The notes beneath the pieces were generated by a model. That model was not told the DNA's origin and did not search any database. It saw only the letters and a program-made list of their open reading frames with translations. Position numbers and translations under genes: made by a program. A stretch of DNA of 13,283 nt, from assembly GCA_015494645.1 (NCBI GenBank), contig WGAU01000012.1, positions 1 through 13,283 on the forward strand, in the 5' to 3' direction. The stretch is from Aquificota bacterium. GTDB taxonomy: Bacteria; Thermosulfidibacterota; Thermosulfidibacteria; Thermosulfidibacterales; Thermosulfidibacteraceae. Every line of letters starts with the position of its first letter. Within the stretch, counting starts at the first letter, position 1. Positions 1 through 6,788 of the stretch are shown one piece after another.

Positions 1-75
1 GTCCTGGATGATCCTTACCATTTCCTCTACCCATTGCTGGGAGAAAGGGTATGTGTTCTGCTTAGTCTGTTTCAT
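1..75 (-). CDS. N-terminal 25 codons of a leftward gene, probably an IS transposase (partial)
   Basis: A leftward reading frame starts at the ATG at 75 and is open for 25 codons to the window edge, beginning MKQTKQNTYPFSQQW. It is preceded by a strong Shine-Dalgarno sequence, AGGAGGT, at 87-81, only 5 nt from the ATG, so the start is well supported. The fragment is too short to assign a family from sequence. I infer a transposase because the adjacent 90-165 region resembles an IS end and the neighbourhood is full of mobile remnants. It could equally be another accessory gene. The rest lies outside the window. Confidence 0.5.
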   Translation of the reverse strand, partial: MKQTKQNTYPFSQQWVEEMVRIIQD

Positions 76-165
76 GGGGCACCTCCTAATAAGTTTCTCT
101 CTTCTTTAATACAGTGTTTTAGTGCTATATAACATTACTTACACAATTTATTTCCAACTCCCTGA
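76..165. mobile_element. AT-rich leader and possible IS terminus
   Basis: This 90-bp stretch separates the leftward partial gene from the remnant that opens at 166. It is much more AT-rich than its surroundings and contains TTACACAATTTATTT-like sequence at about 138-153. Such TGTGTAA/TTACACA-containing tips are common at ends of mutator-type (IS256-family) elements; that is family knowledge, not a match I could test. The first codon of the remnant follows the stop at 163-165, so the element boundary probably lies near 155-190. The other inverted repeat is outside the window, so the terminus cannot be confirmed here. Confidence 0.3.
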
Positions 166-321
166 GAATATCCACACTGGCAAAGCAGTGAGGAGCAGGA
201 GCGTAAATTGAAGAATGAGATTAATAAGATTTTGATTAAACAGGGTGGACTTAATCCTCGTGAAGCGGCTGAGTTTACTAAGGAGAAAATTATGAAATCC
301 CTCAGGATTCTTGAGGCGTGA
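166..321 (+). pseudogene. C-terminal remnant of an unidentified protein, possibly HsdR-like
   Basis: The frame is open from just after the stop at 163-165 to TGA at 319-321, giving about 51 residues with no ATG or GTG start in frame. The sequence is highly charged and helical: KLKNEINKILIKQGG, then LNPREAAEFTKEKIMKSL. This pattern (basic helix, Gly/Pro turn, second helix, stop) resembles the extreme C-terminus of type I restriction R subunits. The downstream metallopeptidase family is often next to hsdR, so a truncated hsdR tail is my preferred reading, but the similarity is weak. Its TGA overlaps the next ATG by one base (TGATG), as expected for a formerly intact operon. The missing 5' part was probably removed by the element at the left edge. 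Confidence 0.4.
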
Positions 322-626
322 TGAGTGTTAGCGAGTTTAAAGAAGAGGTTCTCCACTGGGCTAAAAAGGTGGGGGTTTCCCCTAAGGAAATACACGTTCG
401 CAAAATGAGCAGAAAATGGGCAAGTTGCTCCAGTAAGGGTAGGCTTACTTTTTCTTATGATCTTCTCTCCCAGCCGAAAGACTTCCGCACTTATGTCATT
501 GTTCACGAGCTTTTGCATTTAAGGTATCCCAACCACGGTAAGATATTCCGTTCTTTGCTCAAGCTTTATACAGGTTTGACGTTTAAAGTTATGGAGGGAC
601 AATGGGAAGGAAAAGTACAGCGTTGA
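321..626 (+). CDS. Small YgjP/DUF45-family zinc metallopeptidase
   Basis: This 101-residue protein has the HExxH zinc motif of gluzincins: VHELLHLRYPNHGKIF at about 62-77, where the two His of HELLH and the downstream NHG His match the YgjP (DUF45/M48-like) pattern. Upstream, RKMSRKWASCSSKG is the other hallmark block of the family. Short versions of about 100 residues are known next to type I restriction-modification genes, where their role is unclear. The ATG at 321 was chosen because it overlaps the preceding TGA (TGATG); a GTG at 318 is the alternative. The last 15-20 residues (after FRSLLKLY) do not look like the family and overlap the start of an IS3 orfA remnant, so the natural C-terminus was probably replaced by IS sequence. 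It may still fold, because the zinc core is complete. Confidence 0.75.
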   Translation: MSVSEFKEEVLHWAKKVGVSPKEIHVRKMSRKWASCSSKGRLTFSYDLLSQPKDFRTYVIVHELLHLRYPNHGKIFRSLLKLYTGLTFKVMEGQWEGKVQR

Positions 627-747
627 GTTCAAAGCCAAGGTAGCCCTTGAAGCCACAAGGGAGGAAAAGACCATCAGCGAGATAGCTTTACACTATGGCA
701 TACATCCCCAAATGGTCAGAGCTTGGAAAAGAGAGTGTTTTGGTGGT
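602..747 (+). pseudogene. IS3-family transposase OrfA, frameshifted and truncated
   Basis: From 616 one frame reads YSVEFKAKVALEATREEKT, followed by ISEIALHYGIHPQMVRAWKRE up to 735. This is the classic N-terminal helix-turn-helix (HTH_Tnp_1) of IS3/IS911 OrfA. The start is still visible: ATG at 602 with GGAGGG just upstream begins M-G-R-K. Four As at 611-614 then put the ATG frame one base out of register with the HTH frame; a fifth A would restore M-G-R-K-K-Y-S. The reading after 735 no longer resembles OrfA, and no OrfB follows, so only about 45 of the usual ~90-100 codons remain. The 3' break lies within about 15 bp of the tmk stop codon. This is a dead remnant. Confidence 0.8.
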
Positions 748-1347
748 CTAAAAATTGGGTGCCACTTCGGCGAGGATGGACTTTACCTCTTCAAATAGTT
801 CTTGGATGGATTTGTTGCCCTGAATAACCTTGACATTGTCCAGCATCTTGGTAGCTTGAAGGAAGCCTTTTCTGACCTTCTCGTGAAATTCTACAGGTTC
901 CCTTTCTATTCTGTCGGGCTTTTCTATCCTTTTCAGGGATACCTTTGGGTCAATGTCTATTAAAATGATGAGATCAGGAATCAGCCCTTTGGTGGATAGA
1001 AGGCACAGTTTTAGAAGTTCTTCGGGTTCCATTATGCCTCTTGCAAATCCCTGATACGCCAATGTGGACATAAAGCACCTGTCTGAAATGACTATGGTGC
1101 CTGGTTCCAAGTTGGGCTTTACAATCTTTTCTACGTGTTGTGCCCTGTCTGCGAGGTAGAGAAACAGCTCGGTGAGGGGAGTTATTTCGTCTTCCAGTAA
1201 AATACTTCTAAGTTTTTTACCGACCTGTGTGCCGCCGGGCTCCTTGGTGAGTACAACCTTATTACCAATGGATCTGAGCCATTCTGCGGTGAGTCTGCAG
1301 AGGGTGCTCTTTCCGCAGCCTTCAACACCTTCAAAGGCGATGTACAT
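748..1347 (-). CDS. tmk: Thymidylate kinase
   Basis: The enzyme phosphorylates dTMP to dTDP with ATP, an essential cytosolic step in dTTP synthesis. The 199-residue protein is of normal length. It shows the P-loop GVEGCGKST (7-15), the EPGGT loop (36-40), the DR motif (DRCFMSTLAYQG, 89-100) that contacts dTMP, and a basic LID segment around 136-150 (LKRIEKPDRIERE). The ATG at 1347 overlaps the argB TGA by one base (TGATG) and gives MYIAFEGVEG, the standard start; a GTG one codon upstream is less likely. It is the last gene of the nine-gene leftward stack. Its stop (TAG, 750-748) lies next to the broken IS3 remnant and I see no terminator hairpin after it. The final few residues (AEVAPNF) may have been affected by that rearrangement. 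Confidence 0.97.
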   Translation of the reverse strand: MYIAFEGVEGCGKSTLCRLTAEWLRSIGNKVVLTKEPGGTQVGKKLRSILLEDEITPLTELFLYLADRAQHVEKIVKPNLEPGTIVISDRCFMSTLAYQGFARGIMEPEELLKLCLLSTKGLIPDLIILIDIDPKVSLKRIEKPDRIEREPVEFHEKVRKGFLQATKMLDNVKVIQGNKSIQELFEEVKSILAEVAPNF

Positions 1348-2240
1348 CACGCAACTATCTCTGTGCCTATGCCCGTGTCGGTGAACAACTCAAGGATTAT
1401 GCAGTGGGGAATGGTTCCGTTAACTATATGCACCTTTTTAACTCCGTGTTCCATGGCATCTATTCCGGCTCTTACCTTTGGTATCATGCCGCCTTGGATG
1501 GTACCTTCATCTATCATCCTGAGAGCCGTTTCCTTTACAAGGGAGGAGATAAGATTTCCCTTCTGATCTCTTATACCGTCAACGTCTGTCATGAAGATGA
1601 GTCTTTCCGCTTTGGTTGCGCTGGCTATTTTTGAGGCTACCCAGTCGGCGTTGATGTTGTAAGGCGTTCCGTCTTCGCCCACGCCTATGGGAGCTATTAC
1701 GGGTATGAACCTTTCTCTTGCCAGTATATCCAGTATACCTGCATCAACCTTTACCACCTCTCCAACGTGGCCAAGGTCAATGATTTCTGGTGCCTGAGTT
1801 TGAGGTGCGTTCCTCTCAATGTATAGTTTCTTTGCTATGAAGAGCATCCCATCCTTGCCCGTAAGACCCACAGCGGATCCACCGTGCTTGTTTATCAGTG
1901 CTACAATCTCTTTGTTGACCTTTCCGCCAAGAACCATTTCCACTATGTCCATGGTTTCTCTGTCTGTTACCCTCAATCCATCCACAAACTTGGGCTTTTT
2001 GCCCATTTTTTTCATGATCTCACCGATCTGCGGGCCTCCGCCATGCACCACTATGGGGTTTATTCCTATGTACTTCATTAACACTATGTCCCTGGCAAAG
2101 GACTCTTTTAATTGCTCGTCCACCATGGCGTGGCCGCCGTACTTTACCACGATGGTCTTGCCGAAAAAGTGCCTTATGTAAGGAAGGGCTTCTAATAGTA
2201 TGTTTGCCCTTTCTACCAGATTGTGTAGGCTTTCTCCCAT
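1347..2240 (-). CDS. argB: Acetylglutamate kinase
   Basis: It phosphorylates N-acetyl-L-glutamate, the second step of the acetylated arginine pathway. The 297 residues carry amino acid kinase family signatures: VKYGGHAM (32-39), VHGGGP (65-70), GLRVTD (88-93), and the nucleotide-binding end including TDVDGI and the IQGGMIPK segment. The N-terminus has the extra helix (about residues 1-27, before KTIVVKYGG) that in characterised acetylglutamate kinases makes the hexameric, arginine-inhibited form, so feedback inhibition by arginine is inferred. One variation is NINADWVASKIA, where many homologues have NINADTAA. The ATG at 2240 has AAGGAG about 9 nt upstream, inside the 3' end of nnr, with a 28-nt overlap. 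It ends in TGATG with tmk. No other arginine gene is in the window. Confidence 0.97.
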   Translation of the reverse strand: MGESLHNLVERANILLEALPYIRHFFGKTIVVKYGGHAMVDEQLKESFARDIVLMKYIGINPIVVHGGGPQIGEIMKKMGKKPKFVDGLRVTDRETMDIVEMVLGGKVNKEIVALINKHGGSAVGLTGKDGMLFIAKKLYIERNAPQTQAPEIIDLGHVGEVVKVDAGILDILARERFIPVIAPIGVGEDGTPYNINADWVASKIASATKAERLIFMTDVDGIRDQKGNLISSLVKETALRMIDEGTIQGGMIPKVRAGIDAMEHGVKKVHIVNGTIPHCIILELFTDTGIGTEIVA

Positions 2241-3790
2241 ACCTGTTCTCCTTTTTCCCAGCTTTTGATGATAAAGGGAAGAGCATCTATCATGTCCGTG
2301 GCGGTTAGCGGGTACTCTCCGACTTCCTTAGCTGCCACATCTCCGCACAGGCCGTGCAAGAAGACCCCTCCCGCAGCTGCTGCCACAGGCTCTATTCCCA
2401 TGGCTAAGAGACCTCCTATGATGCCTGTAAGCACGTCTCCTGAGCCTCCAGAAGCCATGCCCGGATTGCCTGTTGGGTTCACAAAGGCTTTTCCTTCGGG
2501 AGTAGCCACAATGGTGGATGCTCCCTTAAGCACGATGATTACGTTCAGCTTTTCTGCCCACTCCAGGGCAATCTCTAATCTTCTTTCGTTCACCTCGGTG
2601 GTTGGTATACCTGTCAACCTTGAGAATTCGCCGGGATGGGGGGTGAGGATGATGGGAGCTCTTCTTCTTTCCCAAATAGATGGATCCTTTGCAATGAGAT
2701 TTATCCCATCTGCGTCAATAACCATGGGCAGGGCTGTTGACTCTATGATCCTTCTTAATAGCAATCCTGTGCCTTCGTGCTGGCCAAGTCCCGGGCCTAT
2801 GGCTATGGCACTTTTTCTTTCAAGTTCTTTTTTTATGGTTTCGTAAGCCTCGGGGGAGAGGAATCCTTCGTTGTCGGGAAGCGGCAGGCTCATGGCTTCA
2901 ACGGTGCTTGTTTCAAATGTGGGATTAAGGCTTTCAGGGACAAAGAGGGTAACGAGTCCTGTTCCTACCCTGAGGGCCGCTTCTGCGGCCATGATTCCAG
3001 CTCCGGTCTTTCCGGGAGATCCGCATATTATACACAAATGCCCGTAGTCTCCTTTGTGGGAAGTTCTTATCCGTGTTGGGAATAGGGCTTTTACATCTTC
3101 CTCTTCTATTAGGAAGCAGTTGACTTCTTCTTCTCTTTCAACGGCGGGTGGTATACCGATGTCCACCAGAAACACTTTCCCCACGAAACTTTTTGCAGGG
3201 TACACAAAGTGTGCCCTTTTTAATCCCCCGTAGGTAGCGGTTACTGTAGCTTTTACCGTGGTGCCAATCACCTTGCCTGAGTCAGAGGGAAGTCCGGAGG
3301 GTATATCCACCGAGAAAACGGGTTTTTGGCACTGGTTGATGCTGAATATAACTTCTTCAAAGTAGCCAGAAACCGGTTTCGTGATGCCGGTTCCAAGGAT
3401 TGCATCCACCACGAGATTCGCTTTTGATAGAGCGTCTTCAAGGGGTGTTATACCTTCAAGGACATGGAATCTATCAGGATACAGCTTGTAGAACGCCTCA
3501 AAGTTGATCTTGGCATCTCCCTTAAGCTCTTTGGGCTTTGCCAGGGAAAAGACCTGCACATCCCATCCCCAGTGGCTCAGCCATCGGGCTATTACGTACC
3601 CGTCTCCTCCGTTGTTACCCTTGCCGCAGACTACAACAACTCTATTAGAGCCGTCGCCCCAGAGTCTCTTTATTATCTGGGCGGATTTGAATCCAGCATG
3701 TTCCATGAGCACAACGCCGGGAATTCCCACCTCTTCAATGGTCTTTTTGTCAAGGTTTCTCATCTGCTGAGCGCTGTACAGCGGTTTCAT
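2213..3790 (-). CDS. nnr: Bifunctional NAD(P)HX epimerase / ADP-dependent NAD(P)HX dehydratase
   Basis: This metabolite-repair enzyme restores NAD(P)H from its hydrated forms, which accumulate faster at high temperature. The 525 residues hold two fused domains. The N-terminal YjeF_N epimerase (about 1-215) has GKGNNGGDG at 56-64 and a later VDAILGTG/VDIPSG block. The C-terminal ribokinase-like dehydratase (about 230-510) has TPHPGEFSRL and the GNPGMASGGSGD nucleotide/catalytic loop at 441-452 with the catalytic Asp at 452. The length is normal for the fused bacterial form. The ATG at 3790 is preceded by AGGAGGTG about 6 nt away, within the 12-nt gap after hemC. The C-terminus overlaps argB by 28 nt. 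The operon placement is probably for expression rather than pathway reasons. Confidence 0.96.
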   Translation of the reverse strand: MKPLYSAQQMRNLDKKTIEEVGIPGVVLMEHAGFKSAQIIKRLWGDGSNRVVVVCGKGNNGGDGYVIARWLSHWGWDVQVFSLAKPKELKGDAKINFEAFYKLYPDRFHVLEGITPLEDALSKANLVVDAILGTGITKPVSGYFEEVIFSINQCQKPVFSVDIPSGLPSDSGKVIGTTVKATVTATYGGLKRAHFVYPAKSFVGKVFLVDIGIPPAVEREEEVNCFLIEEEDVKALFPTRIRTSHKGDYGHLCIICGSPGKTGAGIMAAEAALRVGTGLVTLFVPESLNPTFETSTVEAMSLPLPDNEGFLSPEAYETIKKELERKSAIAIGPGLGQHEGTGLLLRRIIESTALPMVIDADGINLIAKDPSIWERRRAPIILTPHPGEFSRLTGIPTTEVNERRLEIALEWAEKLNVIIVLKGASTIVATPEGKAFVNPTGNPGMASGGSGDVLTGIIGGLLAMGIEPVAAAAGGVFLHGLCGDVAAKEVGEYPLTATDMIDALPFIIKSWEKGEQVWEKAYTIW

Positions 3791-3802
3791 CTCGGCACCT
3801 CC

Positions 3803-4711
3803 TCAACACCTTAACCCCAGTTCCTGCACAATCTTCAGGGCACCTTCATCAAACAACCTGTTTGCAAGCTCTTTGCCCAGTTTTTCCGCATCCTCCGATG
3901 CACCGGAAATCTCTCCCTTGTAGAATGGGTCACCTTCTGGATGGGCTATAAAGCCTACCAGATTTACTTTGCCATTTTCTGCTTTAGCCAAGGCTCCCAC
4001 AGGTATCTGGCAGCTTCCCCCTATCTCTTTTAGAAACGCCCTTTCTGCGAGGGCTTCTGTGCGGGATCTTTTACAGTCAAGGATTTCCTGTATCTCTCTG
4101 AATTCTCCTTCCCTTGCCTCCACGGCCAGTATGCCCTGACCGATGGCTGGGATAAATTCTTTAAGCAGAAGAGAATGTTCCACAGCTACATTGAGCCTCT
4201 TTACTCCGGCCGATGCCACGATAATGGCATCGTATAGGCCATTTTTGAGCTTCCTTATTCTTGTGTCCAAGTTGCCCCTGAGGGTTTCCACTTTGGTTTC
4301 GGGAAGCAACCTCTTTATCTGGGCGGTTCTTCTCAGGCTGGAGGTTCCAATGGTTTTTCCGTTGAGGTCTTTTAAATTGCTTATGGGTTCCCGCGACACC
4401 AAAAGATCCCACGGTTCCTCCCTTTCGGTGTAGGCTATTATTTCCAATCCCTTTGGAAGTTCAGCGGGCATGTCTTTGAGGCTGTGCACCGCTATGTCCA
4501 CCTCTTTTCTTAGCAGAGCTTCTTCTATCTCTTTTACAAAGAGACCTTTTCCTCCCACTTTTGCCAGAGGCACGTCGGTTATCTTGTCTCCCTTGGTTTT
4601 TATTATAACCAACTCCACTTCCCAGTTGAGCTTTTCCTCTATGCGTTTCTTTACGAAGTTGGCCTGCCATAGGGCAAGTTTACTACCTCTGGTTCCTATC
4701 CTTATCTTCAT
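3803..4711 (-). CDS. hemC: Hydroxymethylbilane synthase (porphobilinogen deaminase)
   Basis: It polymerises four porphobilinogens into hydroxymethylbilane in tetrapyrrole synthesis. The 302-residue protein starts MKIRIGTRGSKLALWQA, the family N-terminus, so the ATG at 4711 is used rather than the frame's upstream non-ATG extension; GGAGGACGAAC precedes it. Other signatures are VHSLKDMP with catalytic Asp80, GTSSLRR (122-128), LRGNLDTR, and GGSCQIPVGA with Cys234, which carries the dipyrromethane cofactor. In the EREEPWD segment (97-102) Trp replaces the Arg seen in many homologues (EREDPRD); its effect is unknown. It overlaps hemA by 29 nt, consistent with coupled translation of two consecutive heme steps (hemL/hemB are not here). 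Confidence 0.97.
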   Translation of the reverse strand: MKIRIGTRGSKLALWQANFVKKRIEEKLNWEVELVIIKTKGDKITDVPLAKVGGKGLFVKEIEEALLRKEVDIAVHSLKDMPAELPKGLEIIAYTEREEPWDLLVSREPISNLKDLNGKTIGTSSLRRTAQIKRLLPETKVETLRGNLDTRIRKLKNGLYDAIIVASAGVKRLNVAVEHSLLLKEFIPAIGQGILAVEAREGEFREIQEILDCKRSRTEALAERAFLKEIGGSCQIPVGALAKAENGKVNLVGFIAHPEGDPFYKGEISGASEDAEKLGKELANRLFDEGALKIVQELGLRC

Positions 4712-5963
4712 GTTCGTCCTCCAGGGCAAACATGGCTTTTACCGTTTCTTTTAGCGTCTTGGCATCGCCTTTTACGCTTTCCTGTTTCAAGTAAACGAAA
4801 ACAGGGTGCATGATCTTGTTTACGATGGCGTTGGTCATGGCGTTTAGCGCTTTTTCCTCTTTCTTTCCAAGCTTCAGTCTGTTCAGGGTCTTTTCAAGCT
4901 CACTCTTCCTAATCTCCTCAACCCAGTTCCTCAGACTCACTATAACAGGCACAATCTCCTGGCTTTTGAGCCAGGACATGAACTTAGATACTTCTTCTTT
5001 TAGTATAGCCTCAGCCTTCTGGGCCTCTTTCTGCCTCTTCCTTTTGTTTTCTTCAACCACCGCTTCAAGATCGTCTATGTTGTAAAGGTAAACATTCTCA
5101 ACCTTTTCAACATCTGGGTCAACGTCCCTCGGTACGGCTATGTCTATTATGAAGATGGGCTTGAGCTTTCTCTTTTTCATTATCTCATTCATCTGCTCCT
5201 TCTGCAGTATGTAGGTTTGGGATGCGGTGGATGTGATGACGATGTCACTTTCGGTTATGGCCTCGTTCAATCTATTAAAGGGTAGGGGTTCTCCACCTAA
5301 TTCTTCTGCAAGTTTTTCTGCCCTTTCCAAAGTTCTATTGACCACCAGCATACGCTTTACCCCAGCATCCTTGAGATGCCTTGCAGCAAGCTCTGCCATT
5401 TCTCCCGCACCTATGAGGCAGGCGGTACACTTGTCAAGCTCTCCAAAGATCTTAACTGCGAGTTCAACGGCTGCGTAGCTGACCGAAACCGCTGATTCCC
5501 CTATGCCTGTTCTTGTTCTCACCCTCTTGGAAGCTGCAAGGGCCTTTGACATTAGATTATTGACTATAGGACCTGTTATTCCCAGTTTTGAGCAATCCTC
5601 AAAGGCGTCCTTAAACTGGCCCACTATCTGAGGTTCTCCCAGCACCATGGAGTCCAAACTGGATGCTACCCGGAAAATGTGAAGAACGGCCTCTTCCGAG
5701 GAGTATATGTAGAAGTAGTCTTTGAAGCTATCTTTTGGAATGCCCTTGGCTTCTTCAAGGAAAGTGAATATCTCCTCAATGCCCTCTTCATCTCCCCAGT
5801 AATAGAATTCCACTCTGTTGCAGGTGGATATGTAGGCAAGCTCTCTGATATGGAAGGATAAAAGGTTCTTTAACTTGGTGAGTTCCTCAGGAGAGAGGGC
5901 GAGTTTTTCTCTTATTTCCACAGGACTGGTTTTGTAGCTTATGCCTACAGCGTAAATGTCCAT
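4683..5963 (-). CDS. hemA: Glutamyl-tRNA reductase
   Basis: It reduces glutamyl-tRNA(Glu) to glutamate-1-semialdehyde with NADPH, the first committed step of C5-pathway heme synthesis. The 426 residues show ISTCNRVE (45-52) with the thioester-forming Cys48, HIFRVASSLDSMVLGEPQI beginning at His95 (catalytic/substrate block), the NADPH Rossmann motif GAGEMA (185-190), and a long helical C-terminal dimerisation tail from about 310. Length is typical. ATG at 5963 lies 3 nt after the ccsA stop, and the family start MDIYAVGISYKTSPVEIRE begins exactly there. The C-terminus overlaps hemC by 29 nt. The ccsA-hemA-hemC order links heme supply to cytochrome c assembly. Confidence 0.98.
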   Translation of the reverse strand: MDIYAVGISYKTSPVEIREKLALSPEELTKLKNLLSFHIRELAYISTCNRVEFYYWGDEEGIEEIFTFLEEAKGIPKDSFKDYFYIYSSEEAVLHIFRVASSLDSMVLGEPQIVGQFKDAFEDCSKLGITGPIVNNLMSKALAASKRVRTRTGIGESAVSVSYAAVELAVKIFGELDKCTACLIGAGEMAELAARHLKDAGVKRMLVVNRTLERAEKLAEELGGEPLPFNRLNEAITESDIVITSTASQTYILQKEQMNEIMKKRKLKPIFIIDIAVPRDVDPDVEKVENVYLYNIDDLEAVVEENKRKRQKEAQKAEAILKEEVSKFMSWLKSQEIVPVIVSLRNWVEEIRKSELEKTLNRLKLGKKEEKALNAMTNAIVNKIMHPVFVYLKQESVKGDAKTLKETVKAMFALEDEHEDKDRNQR

Positions 5964-5966
5964 GCC

Positions 5967-6788
5967 TCACATGCTGCTATAGGTATGGAGTCCCGGTAAC
6001 AACAGATTCACTCCCAGGAAGGTGAACATAACACAAGCAAAGCCCACAATGCAAAATAGAGCTGCCCTCCTTCCCCTCCATCCGGCGGTGAGCCTGCCGT
6101 GTAGAATGCCTCCATAAACAAGCCATGTTATGAGAGACCATGTTTCCTTTGGATCCCAGCTCCAGTAGGAACCCCATGCGTAGTTGGCCCATACGGCTCC
6201 CGTTATGATGCCGATGGTAAGGAGAGGAAATCCCACTGTTAGTATTTTGTAGTTGAGGTCGTCCAGCTTGTTCAAAGGGGGAAGTCTTGTGAAGAAGAAG
6301 CCCATTCTCTTCTTTTTTATCTCCCGTTCCTGAAGGATATACACCACGCTGACAACGAAGGAGAGGGTGAAAGCAGCCTCTCCCAGAAAAGAGGTAGCGG
6401 CATGGATGGTTAGCCAGTGGCTCCTTAGAGCCGGTGGAAGGGGTTTGGGCAGTTCCTGAGTAAAAAATGCAGCTAAGAAAAAGATCAGGTTTAGTGGTGA
6501 AACAAAAGCGCCTATTACAGGTATGTTGTGCTTCAATTCTAATATTAAATAGCCTGCCGCAATGAGCAGGGAGAAGATAGACAGGGACTCATGCAGGGAA
6601 GTGGCCGGAAAGTGACCAGATTTTACCCATCTTGTGACTATGGTGGAGGAGTGAAGCACAATGGCAGCCGCCAGGCTTAATCTGCACATAAATTGAACCT
6701 TTTCGTTGCGGTACAGAATGTAAACCAAGTAATGAAGAGTGGTGAAGGCGTATAGCACCAATGTGGCTGTTAAAAGTGCTTTTTCCAT
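5967..6788 (-). CDS. ccsA: CcsA/ResC-type cytochrome c synthase membrane subunit
   Basis: It is part of the system II (Ccs/Res) cytochrome c maturation machinery, which moves heme across the cytoplasmic membrane and, with CcsB/ResB, attaches it to apocytochromes. The 273-residue protein has about eight hydrophobic segments. The heme-handling WWD motif is clear: WGSYWSWDPKETW at 205-217. Candidate conserved histidines are at 129 (IHAATSF), 230 (ILHGRL) and 268 (LHTYS). The size fits stand-alone CcsA rather than a CcsBA fusion; a HemX-type protein is the main alternative but lacks such a complete WWD block. ATG at 6788 overlaps the upstream TAA (TAATG). No ccsB is visible in the window. Confidence 0.92.
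   Translation of the reverse strand: MEKALLTATLVLYAFTTLHYLVYILYRNEKVQFMCRLSLAAAIVLHSSTIVTRWVKSGHFPATSLHESLSIFSLLIAAGYLILELKHNIPVIGAFVSPLNLIFFLAAFFTQELPKPLPPALRSHWLTIHAATSFLGEAAFTLSFVVSVVYILQEREIKKKRMGFFFTRLPPLNKLDDLNYKILTVGFPLLTIGIITGAVWANYAWGSYWSWDPKETWSLITWLVYGGILHGRLTAGWRGRRAALFCIVGFACVMFTFLGVNLLLPGLHTYSSM

Noticed and set aside
135..518. 127-codon minus-strand open frame across the metallopeptidase region
   Set aside because: It spans the IS end, the remnant and the metallopeptidase antisense, has no ribosome site of note and no recognisable domain.
2265..2846. 193-codon plus-strand open frame inside nnr
   Set aside because: It is antisense to a confidently identified enzyme, has no family look, and its composition (Ser/Pro/Met-rich) is typical of a shadow frame.
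4710..4729. Upstream start for hemC giving six extra residues
   Set aside because: The extra residues precede the family N-terminus MKIRIGTRGS, and the ATG at 4711 has GGAGGA at proper distance.
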